Positions 31,921 through 41,443 of a stretch of 64,000 nucleotides of DNA are shown one piece after another. Positions within the stretch are counted from its first letter, which is position 1; each line of letters starts with the position of its first letter. The translations under genes were made by a program, and so were the position numbers. The notes below the pieces were generated by a model. That model had not been told where the DNA came from and ran no database searches. It saw nothing but the letters and a program-made list of their open reading frames with translations. The stretch comes from Martinezella multihospitum (GTDB taxonomy: Bacteria; Pseudomonadota; Alphaproteobacteria; Rhizobiales; Rhizobiaceae). Location: assembly GCF_900094585.1 (NCBI RefSeq), contig NZ_FMAG01000001.1:1316530-1380529 (forward strand), written 5' to 3'.

Positions 31921-33019
31921 CATCCTGCTGTTTCGCCGTCGGCTGGGTGAGGATCTGTCTGCGAAACTCGGTTGGCGTCAGGCCTGTTTCTGCCTTGAAG
32001 GCTCGGTTGAACGGGCCGAGCGACTGGAAACCGGCATCCATGGCGATCGTCAGGATCGACACGTCCTTTTGGTTGGGGTCAGCCAGAGCCGCCTTCGCTT
32101 CATCGATCCGATACCGGTTGAGAAAGGCATTGAAATTGCGGTAACCAAGACCTTCGTTGATAATTTGACGCAAGCGATATTCCGGCAGGCTCATGAGCGC
32201 GGCGAGAGAGCCGATGGTCAGTCCTTCGCGACGATATATGCGCTCGGCCGTCATCAGGCGCTGCAGGCGATTGAGAAGGGTGGGTTCAATTCCTCGACCG
32301 CCTTCCGTTTCGATCGGAGCAGAAGAGAGCCTGTCGACGGAGGCAGCGGTCCACTCAGGGGGAACTGCCTGATCGGGCGAGGCCGTGCGGAACACGCTCC
32401 AGCCAGCAAGCGCCGCCAATAGGCAAAGACCGAGCCCGTTGGCGAGGTTTCGCACCGGGGCGGACCATGTCAGGATGGCGACAGAGGAGAGATTGGCGAT
32501 CGCATTGACCGCGATATAGGCCAGCGTTCCCATCAGCACGGCGACACGCAACCGTCGCCGCCCGGCGACCAAATCCATTCGCCAACTTGCAATCGTCTGC
32601 ATCACTGCGAGCAGCCCGAAGCTGAGATTGGCGAGCGTAAGAATCCAGCTGATCGCCGAGGCTGCAGAGCCTGCTATGATGCCATAGGAAGCGATCAGCG
32701 TCAGGCTGACCAGAGCGATCCAGACGTCGCGATGCCAGGGCCGAAAGACAAAATCGTCGTCGAAAACCAACCGTGCCCAGAGCCAGAAGGCGACCGAGCC
32801 GCTCGATGAGAGTGCAATGAGTGGCAGCCTTGCCCAGTGCCACTCCGACGGTAGGCCCGGCGCGTCGATAATCGCGGAGGCGGCGCCCGCTGCAGCCAAG
32901 GCGGCTCGAATGAATTCCACCGGGCGCTGGCGCAGAAAGACAGCAGTCATCATCAGCAGCAAACCCGCGGCCGCGCCGCGACAGCCGTTATCGAGAGCGA
33001 AGAGGCCCGCGCCGCTCAT
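31886..33019 (-). CDS. Membrane-anchored AraC-family regulator
   Basis: This 377-residue protein has a hydrophobic N-terminal half with about six to seven membrane segments (for example GAAAGLLLMMTAVFLRQ, WIALVSLTLIASYGIIAG and LGLCLLAALAGWSVF) and a C-terminal AraC DNA-binding domain from about residue 270, with LTIGSLAALMSLPEYRLRQIINEGLGYRNFNAFLNRYRI and ILTIAMDAGFQSLGPFNRAFKAETGLTPTEFR. This membrane-sensor layout occurs in a minor group of AraC proteins that regulate adjacent genes. The ATG at 33019 overlaps the stop of a short upstream frame by four bases. The downstream serine hydrolase is its probable target. Confidence 0.85.
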   Translation of the reverse strand: MSGAGLFALDNGCRGAAAGLLLMMTAVFLRQRPVEFIRAALAAAGAASAIIDAPGLPSEWHWARLPLIALSSSGSVAFWLWARLVFDDDFVFRPWHRDVWIALVSLTLIASYGIIAGSAASAISWILTLANLSFGLLAVMQTIASWRMDLVAGRRRLRVAVLMGTLAYIAVNAIANLSSVAILTWSAPVRNLANGLGLCLLAALAGWSVFRTASPDQAVPPEWTAASVDRLSSAPIETEGGRGIEPTLLNRLQRLMTAERIYRREGLTIGSLAALMSLPEYRLRQIINEGLGYRNFNAFLNRYRIDEAKAALADPNQKDVSILTIAMDAGFQSLGPFNRAFKAETGLTPTEFRRQILTQPTAKQQDAARNFTIGKPR

Positions 33020-33198
33020 GCCCCAAGGGTCTCCACGACGACGCAGGCCAACAGGGCTCGGCGGTGGGCGGCCTGAGCATGTTGGCACCGAGCCAGATGC
33101 TTGAGGGTCGCGGCGTCGTCAGTCGATAAGGCTGCCAGCTGACGGCGCTTGCCGAATTCATCAGCGAGATCGGCACTTCGGGGCAGGATGGAAGGCAT
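33016..33198 (-). CDS. Possible 60-residue protein coupled to the AraC gene
   Basis: The short frame encodes a helical, Ala/Leu-rich protein (LADEFGKRRQLAALS, then AATLKHLARCQHAQAAHRRALLACVVVETLGA). Its TGA overlaps the AraC ATG in an ATGA arrangement, typical of translational coupling. The ribosome site is weak and no family is recognised. It could be a real small regulator or partner of the AraC protein, or only an upstream leader frame. Confidence 0.35.
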   Translation of the reverse strand: MPSILPRSADLADEFGKRRQLAALSTDDAATLKHLARCQHAQAAHRRALLACVVVETLGA

Positions 33199-33288
33199 GT
33201 GGGAACCGCCTAAACAGTTACAATCCGTCCAAGGAGATGTCCGGCAACCATTTTCTGCCCCAAGGGATAGGATGACGTCGCGCGATCG

Positions 33289-34366
<1,078 letters not shown>

Positions 34367-34374
<8 letters not shown>

Positions 34375-35404
34375 TGCTGGCCTCCTTTTTGCCGGCGGGT
34401 ATGGCCCTATCAGGGTTGTCCGTGCCTTTGGGACTCATCGGCCCGGGGTCTGATTTTCCGTAGCCGTCGAAGATGAGGCTGGCCGCGCCGATCAGACCGG
34501 CATGGCGCCCGAGCTGTGCGGTAACGATCGGCACGTTGCGATAGGCGGGCATGGCGCGCTCGCGAACAGTCGCCGCCATTTGATCGTGCAGAAGATCGAA
34601 GCCATGCGAAATTCCTCCGCCCATGACAAGCACGTCGGGCGAATAGAGATGAAGCAGGTTTGTGAAGCCGATCCCCAGCCACCGCGCCTCGGCAGCCAGC
34701 AGCTCCAATGCGTCGGCGTCGCCCTTTCGTGCGGCTTCGACGACATGCCGTCCGGTCACGTCGGCATCGGCGGCGAGCTTGCGCAGCGCCGATCCGTCTG
34801 ATGGCCTAGTGCGGGCCGTCGCTCGCCTGCCGAGCGCCGTGCCGGAGGCGACGGCCTCAAAGCAGCCGACTGCGCCGCAAAAGCAACGTTCGCCCTCGCT
34901 CGTGATCGTCATGTGGCCGATCTCGGCGGCCAGACCGCGCCTGCCATGCAGGATCCGGCCATCGGCGATTACGCCGCCGCCAATACCCGTCGATACGGTG
35001 ACGAACACCATCGATCCTGCCCCGCGGCCGGCGCCATATCGCCATTCCCCGAGCGCTGCCGCATTCGCATCGTTTTCGAGCCGCACGGGCAGCTGGAAGT
35101 GATTATGGAGAATGTCCGCCAGCGGAACCTCATGCCATCCGATCAGAGTTGGCGCGGCAATGACGACGCCGGCGTCCGGGTCGAGCGGGCCGGGCGCGCC
35201 GATCCCGATCCCGATCGGCGAAAGATCGGGCGTTTCCGCCAGTACGGTTTCCGCCAGCAGTTCGATCTGTCGGATGACGGCGGCAGGACCTCCAGCTGCA
35301 TCCGTCGAGAGGGACACGAACGACAGAAGAGATCCCATGTCGTCGACAAGCGCGGCGCGAAGCTCAGTTCCACCCAGATCGAATGCAAGAGCGACCTTTT
35401 TCAC
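34367..35404 (-). CDS. ROK-family sugar kinase
   Basis: This 345-residue protein has an N-terminal ATP-binding motif [17 protein letters not shown], the middle [28 protein letters not shown], and an intact zinc motif [10 protein letters not shown]. Expected reaction: ATP-dependent 6-phosphorylation of a hexose or amino sugar. It starts with GTG at 35404, overlapping the upstream epimerase stop (GTGA). The pairing with a pentulose-phosphate-epimerase-like enzyme recalls the alsK-alsE pair of allose catabolism, so a rare hexose or ketose is a reasonable substrate guess. Confidence 0.88.
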
Positions 35405-36126
35405 GAAACCCGGCTCTCCAATCCATGCAGCCAGGCAATCCGGTCGCCAAGATTCTTGTCGCCGAATGCCAGCGATCCGAGAACCACGGTCTGAGCTCCG
35501 GCTTGGCGCAGGAGTGGCACCGTTTGTTCGCGAATGCCGCCATCGGCCGCCAGGATCACCCGATCCTCACGGCCGGCTTTTTTCAGGAGAGAACGCGCCT
35601 CGATCAGCCGGTCGCATGCCTTTTCCGACAGGCTTTGCCCCTTGACGCCGATCAAGGTTCCGAGCAGCGTCACGAAGGCTACGTGATCGATGAAGGGTTC
35701 GATCGCAGAAACGGGTGTTTCCAGCCGCAGCACCACGCCGGCTTCGGCACCCAGCTCTTTGGCAACCGCAATTGCACGCAAACCCGCCTCGCCGTTTTCG
35801 GCATGGACACTGATCAAATCCGCACCTGCCTCTATGAATTGGCGCGTCTGCTCCTCGACGATTTCAGCCTCGACCATGAGATGCACATGGATCGGCTTGG
35901 CGGTCGACTTGGCGATACGCGCGACAAAATCCGGAAAGAACAGGAAACCCGGCGTAAAGCGCGCATCGGCGACATCGATGTGATGCAGATCGACAAAGGC
36001 TTCGATGCGCCTGAGGTCGGTCTCCATATTGGCAAGATCGGCCGACCAGAGCGAGAACTCGCCGAGAAGCCTGTTGCGGGGAAGCGCTGCGATAGCCGCC
36101 GGGCCGGAAAGGGGTTTGGACGTCAT
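35401..36126 (-). CDS. Ribulose-phosphate 3-epimerase-family enzyme
   Basis: This 241-residue TIM barrel of the RPE/AlsE family has LLGEFSLWSADLANMETDLRRIEAF at the N terminus, then HHIDVADARFTPGFLFFPDFV (the HIDVxD metal site), PIHVHLMVE, ADLISVHAE and the C-terminal ILAADGGIRE phosphate-site region. The family epimerises C3 of ketose phosphates (ribulose-5-P, allulose-6-P). Sequence departs from housekeeping Rpe (for example FSLWSAD in place of SADF at the start), which suggests a specialised ketose phosphate. It overlaps both neighbours by four bases. Confidence 0.8.
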   Translation of the reverse strand: MTSKPLSGPAAIAALPRNRLLGEFSLWSADLANMETDLRRIEAFVDLHHIDVADARFTPGFLFFPDFVARIAKSTAKPIHVHLMVEAEIVEEQTRQFIEAGADLISVHAENGEAGLRAIAVAKELGAEAGVVLRLETPVSAIEPFIDHVAFVTLLGTLIGVKGQSLSEKACDRLIEARSLLKKAGREDRVILAADGGIREQTVPLLRQAGAQTVVLGSLAFGDKNLGDRIAWLHGLESRVS

Positions 36127-36947
36127 GATGGAACGGAGCTCCGGATTGTTTTGGATGCGAGAAAATGCGCGATGGCGTCTTGGACGTCGGCAAAGTGCCT
36201 GTTCTTGTCGACTGCCTTGGCGATGACTTCGACAAAGCTTACGCCGGGAATGACATTGGCGAGCGTTTGTGCGCGGGAGAGCGGATGGATTGCGTCATGC
36301 TGGTTGCCGATGATCAGGGTGGGCACGGCGAGAGCGGCGGCAGCGGCCTGCGTCACATCCGGTCCGTCTGCAGCGATATCAGCCAGAACAGAGGCGAAGG
36401 CGGTAGCATCCGGCCTGTCGAAGTAGCCAAGCAGGGAGGAGAAGTTGTCTGGCGCCTCGGAGGCGATCCGTCGCCCTATTTCGGAGGAGACAAACCGCTT
36501 TTTGGCTTCTTCAATCGGGTGAGAACGGATCAGGGCTGCAACGGCGCGGATCGGCGCGAGATTGTCCGGCGATGCCTCGAAGGTCCAGGCGGGGCGCACG
36601 AGAACGAGCCCGGCGATCCGGTGAGGGTGATGATGGGCAAGATGCAGGGCAATGGCCGCGCCCATCGAAATACCGCCGACGATGAAGCGGTCAAAACCGT
36701 ATGCGGTGGCCGCAGCCAGAACGTCCTCGGCAAACATGCGGATCGAAAAGGGTCGCGCATTGCCGAGCGAGGATGCGCCATGTCCGCGGCACTCCAGCGT
36801 CAGCCGGTGAATAGCCGCGGTGGGGGCATTCTGCGCCGCCTGGGCTTCATCTCCGCCCAATCCGTGCTGGAAGACGACAGGAAGTCCCTCACCATCCACA
36901 TAGACGGCAAGTTCCGTATCGCCGCGCTTGAACGATTTCTTGTCCAT
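36123..36947 (-). CDS. Alpha/beta hydrolase
   Basis: This 274-residue single-domain hydrolase has the oxyanion strand VVFQHGLGGDE, the nucleophile elbow GGISMGAA (Ser), and a C-terminal DKNRHFADVQ with the probable catalytic His; IGNQHDAIHP supplies the acid. No signal peptide, so it acts in the cytoplasm. Inside a sugar operon it may remove an ester group or open a lactone formed by the neighbouring dehydrogenase. Its start abuts the TIM-barrel stop by one base. Confidence 0.8.
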   Translation of the reverse strand: MDKKSFKRGDTELAVYVDGEGLPVVFQHGLGGDEAQAAQNAPTAAIHRLTLECRGHGASSLGNARPFSIRMFAEDVLAAATAYGFDRFIVGGISMGAAIALHLAHHHPHRIAGLVLVRPAWTFEASPDNLAPIRAVAALIRSHPIEEAKKRFVSSEIGRRIASEAPDNFSSLLGYFDRPDATAFASVLADIAADGPDVTQAAAAALAVPTLIIGNQHDAIHPLSRAQTLANVIPGVSFVEVIAKAVDKNRHFADVQDAIAHFLASKTIRSSVPS

Positions 36948-37765
36948 CAGATCAGCGCCTTGAGAAAGCCGGCAACGCCGGATGCTTCCGAAGCCGAAAG
37001 GCCATGCGTCACGAGCGGGCCGTCGAAATTCACCGAGCGCAGCCGCGCGATGAAGTCGGCGAAATCCACAACGCCTTGCCCCGCGGTCGCAAAACGGCCA
37101 TCGGCATAGCGATCCTTGGCATGGGCCAGGGCGATGTGACCGGCCGACGTTTCGATCGCCTCTTCGACGATCGCCTGCGCCTTGGCCGGTGTTGCCTGTT
37201 CGAAGAGATTGGCCGGATCAAGCACGATGCGCAACCGCCGCGATCCCATCTCGTCGATCAGCCGCCGGGCGTCGCATGCCGACGTGACGATATTGGCTTG
37301 CTCCGGCTCGATGCCGAGATCGACGCTGTGCCGTTCCGCCAACTCCAGAGCTTTCGACATTTCAGCCGCCATATCGGCCCAGGCGGAAGGATCGCCATTG
37401 TCGGGATGATAGGCCCATTGGTCGTTCGGATCGCGCGTTCCCGTGCAAAGCGTCACCAGCGGAATCGAGAGTGCCGATGCCGTTTCGATGACGACGGCAA
37501 GCTGGGCGAGGCCTGATCGGCGAACGGCAATATCGGGATGGGCCATATTGTAGGTGCCTGACAGGGCGGCAAGGGAGACGCCTGTTGTTCCGACAGCCAA
37601 GCGAACCGCTGCGATCGTCGCTTCCGAAACAGCATCGGGCATGGACGGGAGGCCGCAGCAGGCGAGATTGAACTGTGCGCAAGCATAGCCGCTGTCGCGT
37701 ACCGCTGAAAGAACGCCGAGCGGTTCCGTTCCGGGAAAGGTCTTGGTGAAGATCCCGATCTGCAT
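36947..37765 (-). CDS. Sugar phosphate isomerase/epimerase-family TIM barrel
   Basis: This 272-residue protein belongs to the xylose isomerase-like AP endonuclease 2 fold. Probable metal ligands are the Glu of DLGIEPEQAN, the Asp of IVLDPANLFE and the His of HIALAHAKD. Members isomerise, epimerise or dehydrate sugars and keto-sugars. It is paired with a Gfo/Idh/MocA dehydrogenase whose stop overlaps its start by one base; such pairs are known in keto-sugar and keto-glycoside pathways. Confidence 0.82.
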   Translation of the reverse strand: MQIGIFTKTFPGTEPLGVLSAVRDSGYACAQFNLACCGLPSMPDAVSEATIAAVRLAVGTTGVSLAALSGTYNMAHPDIAVRRSGLAQLAVVIETASALSIPLVTLCTGTRDPNDQWAYHPDNGDPSAWADMAAEMSKALELAERHSVDLGIEPEQANIVTSACDARRLIDEMGSRRLRIVLDPANLFEQATPAKAQAIVEEAIETSAGHIALAHAKDRYADGRFATAGQGVVDFADFIARLRSVNFDGPLVTHGLSASEASGVAGFLKALI

Positions 37766-38841
37766 CAGACCGCTCCCGAGACCGATGCGAGTTCGACGCG
37801 CTCGCCCTGTTCCACCGATCTGGCGATCGCCACCATCGCGCGGATGGACGCCAGGCCATCCTCGACATTGGCGCCGCGCATCGGCGCGCCATTCAGCGCG
37901 GTATCGGCAAGTCCTTCCAGCTGCCGGCGGAAGAAATGGCCGTCCGCGCCAAGCGGCTTTCGGCTCGTCGCATCCTTTTCGTGGAAGATTTCCACTTCGC
38001 TCGAGCGGAAGTACCAGGGATTGAAGGTCTTTGCGAGAACCGAGCCGTTCTCGCCATAAAGCTGGAAACCCTCATGCCAATCCATGCGCACGGCAACTGT
38101 CAGGTCGAGATGACCGAGGGCACCGTTGGAAAACTCGGTCTCCACGAACCAGCAATAGGCACCGGCGCGTTCCAGAAGCCGGGCACGAACGGCGACGATT
38201 TCACCACAGAAGAAGCGCGCGGTGTCGACCAGATGCGAGCCGTGCGCCAGCATGAAATATTGCCTGAGATCGGCCTTGGGATTGCCTGATGGCTTGCGCG
38301 CAAGCTTGCTAGTGACGGGCAGGGGCTGGACTGCATCCGTATTGGTATAGCGGTGAGTGGAATCGCAATACCACGCCTTCATCGCAAAGATCTGGCCTAT
38401 ATCGTCGCGCACGAAATTGCGGGCCGCCTCAAGCGCCGGATCGAAGCGCTTCATGTGGCCGACCTGCAGGATCTTGCCGGACCGGCGCACCGCTTCGGCG
38501 AGCTGCTGTCCTTCCTCGATCGAGATGCCGATCGGCTTTTCGCACAGCACATGCTTTCCGGCTTCCAGCGCCTTTATGGACATCGGCACATGATAGGCGT
38601 CGGATGTCGCGACGATCACGGCCTCCAGCTCGGGATCGTTCAGCATGGCATCATAATCGCCATACATCTTCTGCGGCTCGTAGGTCGCGCCCATGCGGGC
38701 CAGAAGATCGGGGGCCGCGTCGCAGATCGCGTAGAGATCGGCATTCCTGGCCTTGACGCAGGATTCCAGATGCGCGAATTGCGCGATCGGCCCGCAGCCG
38801 AGTACTCCGACGCGAAGACGGCGACTTTCCTTTTCGATCAT
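37765..38841 (-). CDS. Gfo/Idh/MocA-family NAD(P)-dependent dehydrogenase
   Basis: This 358-residue protein has an N-terminal Rossmann domain (LRVGVLGCGPIAQFAHL) and the catalytic-lysine motif CEKPIG near residue 100. The C-terminal Gfo domain includes QVGHMKRFDPAL and AHGSHLVDTARFFCG, where the His is the likely proton-transfer residue. Expected reaction: oxidation of a sugar or glycoside hydroxyl to a ketone. The ATG at 38841 follows AAGGAAGAG. It lies between two TIM-barrel isomerase/epimerases in the operon. Confidence 0.88.
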   Translation of the reverse strand: MIEKESRRLRVGVLGCGPIAQFAHLESCVKARNADLYAICDAAPDLLARMGATYEPQKMYGDYDAMLNDPELEAVIVATSDAYHVPMSIKALEAGKHVLCEKPIGISIEEGQQLAEAVRRSGKILQVGHMKRFDPALEAARNFVRDDIGQIFAMKAWYCDSTHRYTNTDAVQPLPVTSKLARKPSGNPKADLRQYFMLAHGSHLVDTARFFCGEIVAVRARLLERAGAYCWFVETEFSNGALGHLDLTVAVRMDWHEGFQLYGENGSVLAKTFNPWYFRSSEVEIFHEKDATSRKPLGADGHFFRRQLEGLADTALNGAPMRGANVEDGLASIRAMVAIARSVEQGERVELASVSGAV

Positions 38842-38852
38842 GGTTCTCTTCC

Positions 38853-39671
38853 TTATGCGCCGTAGCCGCGCATGGTTTCACGATTGGCTTTGACCGCAGC
38901 CGCAGGATCGGCGCCGGCCGTTTCGGATTCCTCCTCCAGCACCAGCCAGCCATTGAAGCGCGGAGCTGTCGAGACGAGGTCGATCACGGCTGTCGTATCG
39001 AGAACGCCCTTGCCGAGCATCGCCCATCGGTCATGTGCATCGACATCCTTCAGATGCAGGTAGCGGATACGGTCCTGATAGGTGCGCATCGTGTCAAGCA
39101 TGTCGGCGTGACCTCGCAGGATGTGGCCGGTATCCGGCACCCAGCCGACCAGGCTCGGGTCGAGCAATGCGAAGATGCGGTCGTAATCGGCGCGGTCGAA
39201 CAGCAGCGTATTGTGATGCGAGCTCGGATGCACCGCAACCTCGACGCCGGCGGCCTTGCCCAGTTCGCCTGCGCGATTGTAGAACTCGCCTGCAATGGCG
39301 AACTTGTCGTCCCGAAGGCCCTCGGAAACCACGGTCGCCGAGCCGATGGAAACGAGTGCGCCTGGAAAATGCGCGGCATAATCAATCCAGCGCTTCGCCG
39401 TCGCCAGGTCGTCCTTCATTGCGCCGGCCAGCGTAAAGCCGCTCTTGGAACCGAAGGCGAAGGAGACGAGCGTCAGGCCGTGGTCCCTCAACGCATTTGC
39501 AAAGGCATGCGGGTCCGCGCCATAGTGGCCGATCATGGTGTCGGTGATTTCGATGCCGGAATAGCCGCCTGCGGAAATCGCCGAGAGCAGATCGTCCGCC
39601 GTTCCTGTCCAGGCATTGCCGAGCATTTCCCATGTAAACGTCTGGCAGCCGACTTTTATGTCCTTGCGCAT
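38853..39671 (-). CDS. Sugar phosphate isomerase/epimerase-family TIM barrel
   Basis: This 272-residue protein of the xylose isomerase-like fold begins KVGCQTFTWEMLGNAW, like inosose-dehydratase and related keto-sugar enzymes. Probable metal-site residues are the Glu of GIEITD, the Asp/His of VPDTGHI, the His of IRYLHLKD and the Glu of VLEEESE. It is only about 20-25% alike by eye to the other TIM barrel in this operon, so the two probably catalyse different steps. Confidence 0.83.
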   Translation of the reverse strand: MRKDIKVGCQTFTWEMLGNAWTGTADDLLSAISAGGYSGIEITDTMIGHYGADPHAFANALRDHGLTLVSFAFGSKSGFTLAGAMKDDLATAKRWIDYAAHFPGALVSIGSATVVSEGLRDDKFAIAGEFYNRAGELGKAAGVEVAVHPSSHHNTLLFDRADYDRIFALLDPSLVGWVPDTGHILRGHADMLDTMRTYQDRIRYLHLKDVDAHDRWAMLGKGVLDTTAVIDLVSTAPRFNGWLVLEEESETAGADPAAAVKANRETMRGYGA

Positions 39672-39676
39672 TCCTG

Positions 39677-40513
39677 TTATTCCTTGATTCCGCCTTGGGT
39701 CAGGCCTTCGATGATGTGTCGTTGGAAGAAGAGCACCAAAATGATGAGCGGCACGGTGACGATAGCCGATGCGGCGGCGATGTCTCCCCAGGGCACATAA
39801 TATTGGTTAGTGAAGTTGGCGATGCCGACCGGGATCGTCTGGCTGTCGCTGTCCGAGGTGAAGGCCAGCGCGAACAGGAACTCGTTCCAGGCGGTGATGA
39901 AGGCAAGCAGACCCGTCGTGACCAGGCTCGGCAACGACATTGGCAGGATGATGTGCCAGAGCAGGCCGACCGGACCGACGCCGTCCATGCGGGCTGCCTC
40001 GTCGATCTCGCGCGGCAGCGTTTCGAAATAGCCGAACAGTACCCAGGTCACCAAAGGCAGTCCGAGGGCAAGATAGGTGATGATCAGCGCGGTGTAGGTA
40101 TCGAGCAGCCCGAGATCGGAGGCGATGAGATAGAGCGGTCCGACGAGCGCGATCTGCGGAAACATCGACACCGAAAGGATGACCGTCAGGATGCCGAAGC
40201 GTCCCTTCACATCGAGGCGCGACAGCGAAAAGGCGGCCAGCGAGCCGACGATCAGGCAAAGTGCGGTGGTCGCCAGTGAAACGACGAGCGAATTCAGCAC
40301 GTAGTGATGCAGGCCTTTCTCGACGAAGGCGTTGTAGTAGTGCTCCAGCGTGAACGGGTTCGGTATGAGCGAGGGCGTGCCTTCGGTCAGGGCCTTGTCG
40401 AGCTGGAGCGACGTCGAAAACTGCCAGATGAACGGACCGGCGGACCAGATGAGGATGAATAGGGCGCCGAGATAGATGAGGATGTTTTGGAAGACTGAGC
40501 GGCCTTCGTTCAT
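39677..40513 (-). CDS. CUT1 sugar ABC importer permease, MalG type
   Basis: This 278-residue permease has six predicted membrane segments, starting ILIYLGALFILIWSAGPFIW, an EAA loop LPREIDEAARMDGVGPVGLLWHIILPMSLPSL, and the C-terminal FITAWNEFLFALAF. The ATG at 40513 is used because it overlaps the partner permease stop by four bases; a much longer frame upstream is spurious. It is followed five bases on by the TIM-barrel gene. Confidence 0.9.
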   Translation of the reverse strand: MNEGRSVFQNILIYLGALFILIWSAGPFIWQFSTSLQLDKALTEGTPSLIPNPFTLEHYYNAFVEKGLHHYVLNSLVVSLATTALCLIVGSLAAFSLSRLDVKGRFGILTVILSVSMFPQIALVGPLYLIASDLGLLDTYTALIITYLALGLPLVTWVLFGYFETLPREIDEAARMDGVGPVGLLWHIILPMSLPSLVTTGLLAFITAWNEFLFALAFTSDSDSQTIPVGIANFTNQYYVPWGDIAAASAIVTVPLIILVLFFQRHIIEGLTQGGIKE

Positions 40514-41442
40514 GTCGTCCTCCTGATCTGGCGCACGAGGAAGACACAGAAGCCGACGGCAATCAGCCCCTCGGTGATGAACATGGCGGTCGAGACTGCC
40601 GAGCCGTAGCCGAACTGAAGCGTCGAAAAGAGCACCTTGTAGGAAAGGGTCGAAAGGGTCTCGGTGGAATCGGCCGGACCGCCACCCGTCAACACATAGA
40701 CCAGGTCGAAGACGCGGAACGCATCGAGCGCACGGAAGAGGCCGGCGATCAGCAGCGTCGGCATCAGGAGCGGCAGGCGGATATGCCAGAAGATCGTCCA
40801 TGCTCTCGCCCCATCCATGCGGGCGGCCTCGATCAACGACTTCGGAACAGTCTGCAGCCCCGTCAGCAGAAGAAGCGCCATGAATGGCGTGGTCTTCCAC
40901 ACATCGGCAAGGATGATCGTCGTCAGCGCCGTATCGGGGGAGCCGTACCAGTTGACGTTCTGGTCGATCAATCCTGCATGCAGAAGGATGAAATTGATGA
41001 TGCCGTGCTGGCCATCGAAGAGCCAGCCGAACATTTTCGATGTCACGACGGTCGGCATGGCCCAGGGTACGAGCATGGCGGCGCGGACCATGCCCCGACC
41101 GGCGAAGGTCTCGCAAAGGATTAGCGCCATTGCCAGGCCGATGAAGGTCTCGAGTAACGTCGAGATCAGTGTGAACCAGATCGTGTGCCACCAGGCATTC
41201 CAGAACGGCGGGTCGGCCAGCAGCTGCACATAATTGGCGATGCCGACGAAATCATTGTCCTGGGTGATCAGCGAGCGGTTGGTAAAGGACAGATAGATGC
41301 CGTTGACGATCGGATAGAAGGATACCGATGCCAGCGAGAGAAATGCCGGTAACAGCAGCAGCCAGGGCCAGAGGGCGCTTGACAGCGCCCTCGATTTGCC
41401 TGGGGTTTGCTCGGAAACGGCAACCGTCATCGTCATGGCCAT
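40510..41442 (-). CDS. CUT1 sugar ABC importer permease, MalF type
   Basis: This 310-residue permease has six predicted membrane segments, beginning WPWLLLLPAFLSLASVSFYPIVNGIYLSF, and an EAA loop SLIEAARMDGARAWTIFWHIRLPLLMPTL. It starts one base after the binding-protein stop and overlaps the MalG-type gene, so all three are one translational unit. Confidence 0.9.
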   Translation of the reverse strand: MAMTMTVAVSEQTPGKSRALSSALWPWLLLLPAFLSLASVSFYPIVNGIYLSFTNRSLITQDNDFVGIANYVQLLADPPFWNAWWHTIWFTLISTLLETFIGLAMALILCETFAGRGMVRAAMLVPWAMPTVVTSKMFGWLFDGQHGIINFILLHAGLIDQNVNWYGSPDTALTTIILADVWKTTPFMALLLLTGLQTVPKSLIEAARMDGARAWTIFWHIRLPLLMPTLLIAGLFRALDAFRVFDLVYVLTGGGPADSTETLSTLSYKVLFSTLQFGYGSAVSTAMFITEGLIAVGFCVFLVRQIRRTT

Positions 41443-41443
41443 T

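Noticed and set aside
32988..33176. Second short frame over the AraC start
   Set aside because: Overlaps the coupled 60-codon frame in another register and lacks a ribosome site.
40514..41191. Long N-terminal extension of the MalG-type permease frame
   Set aside because: It runs antiparallel in register through the MalF-type gene; the ATG at 40513 gives the normal family length.
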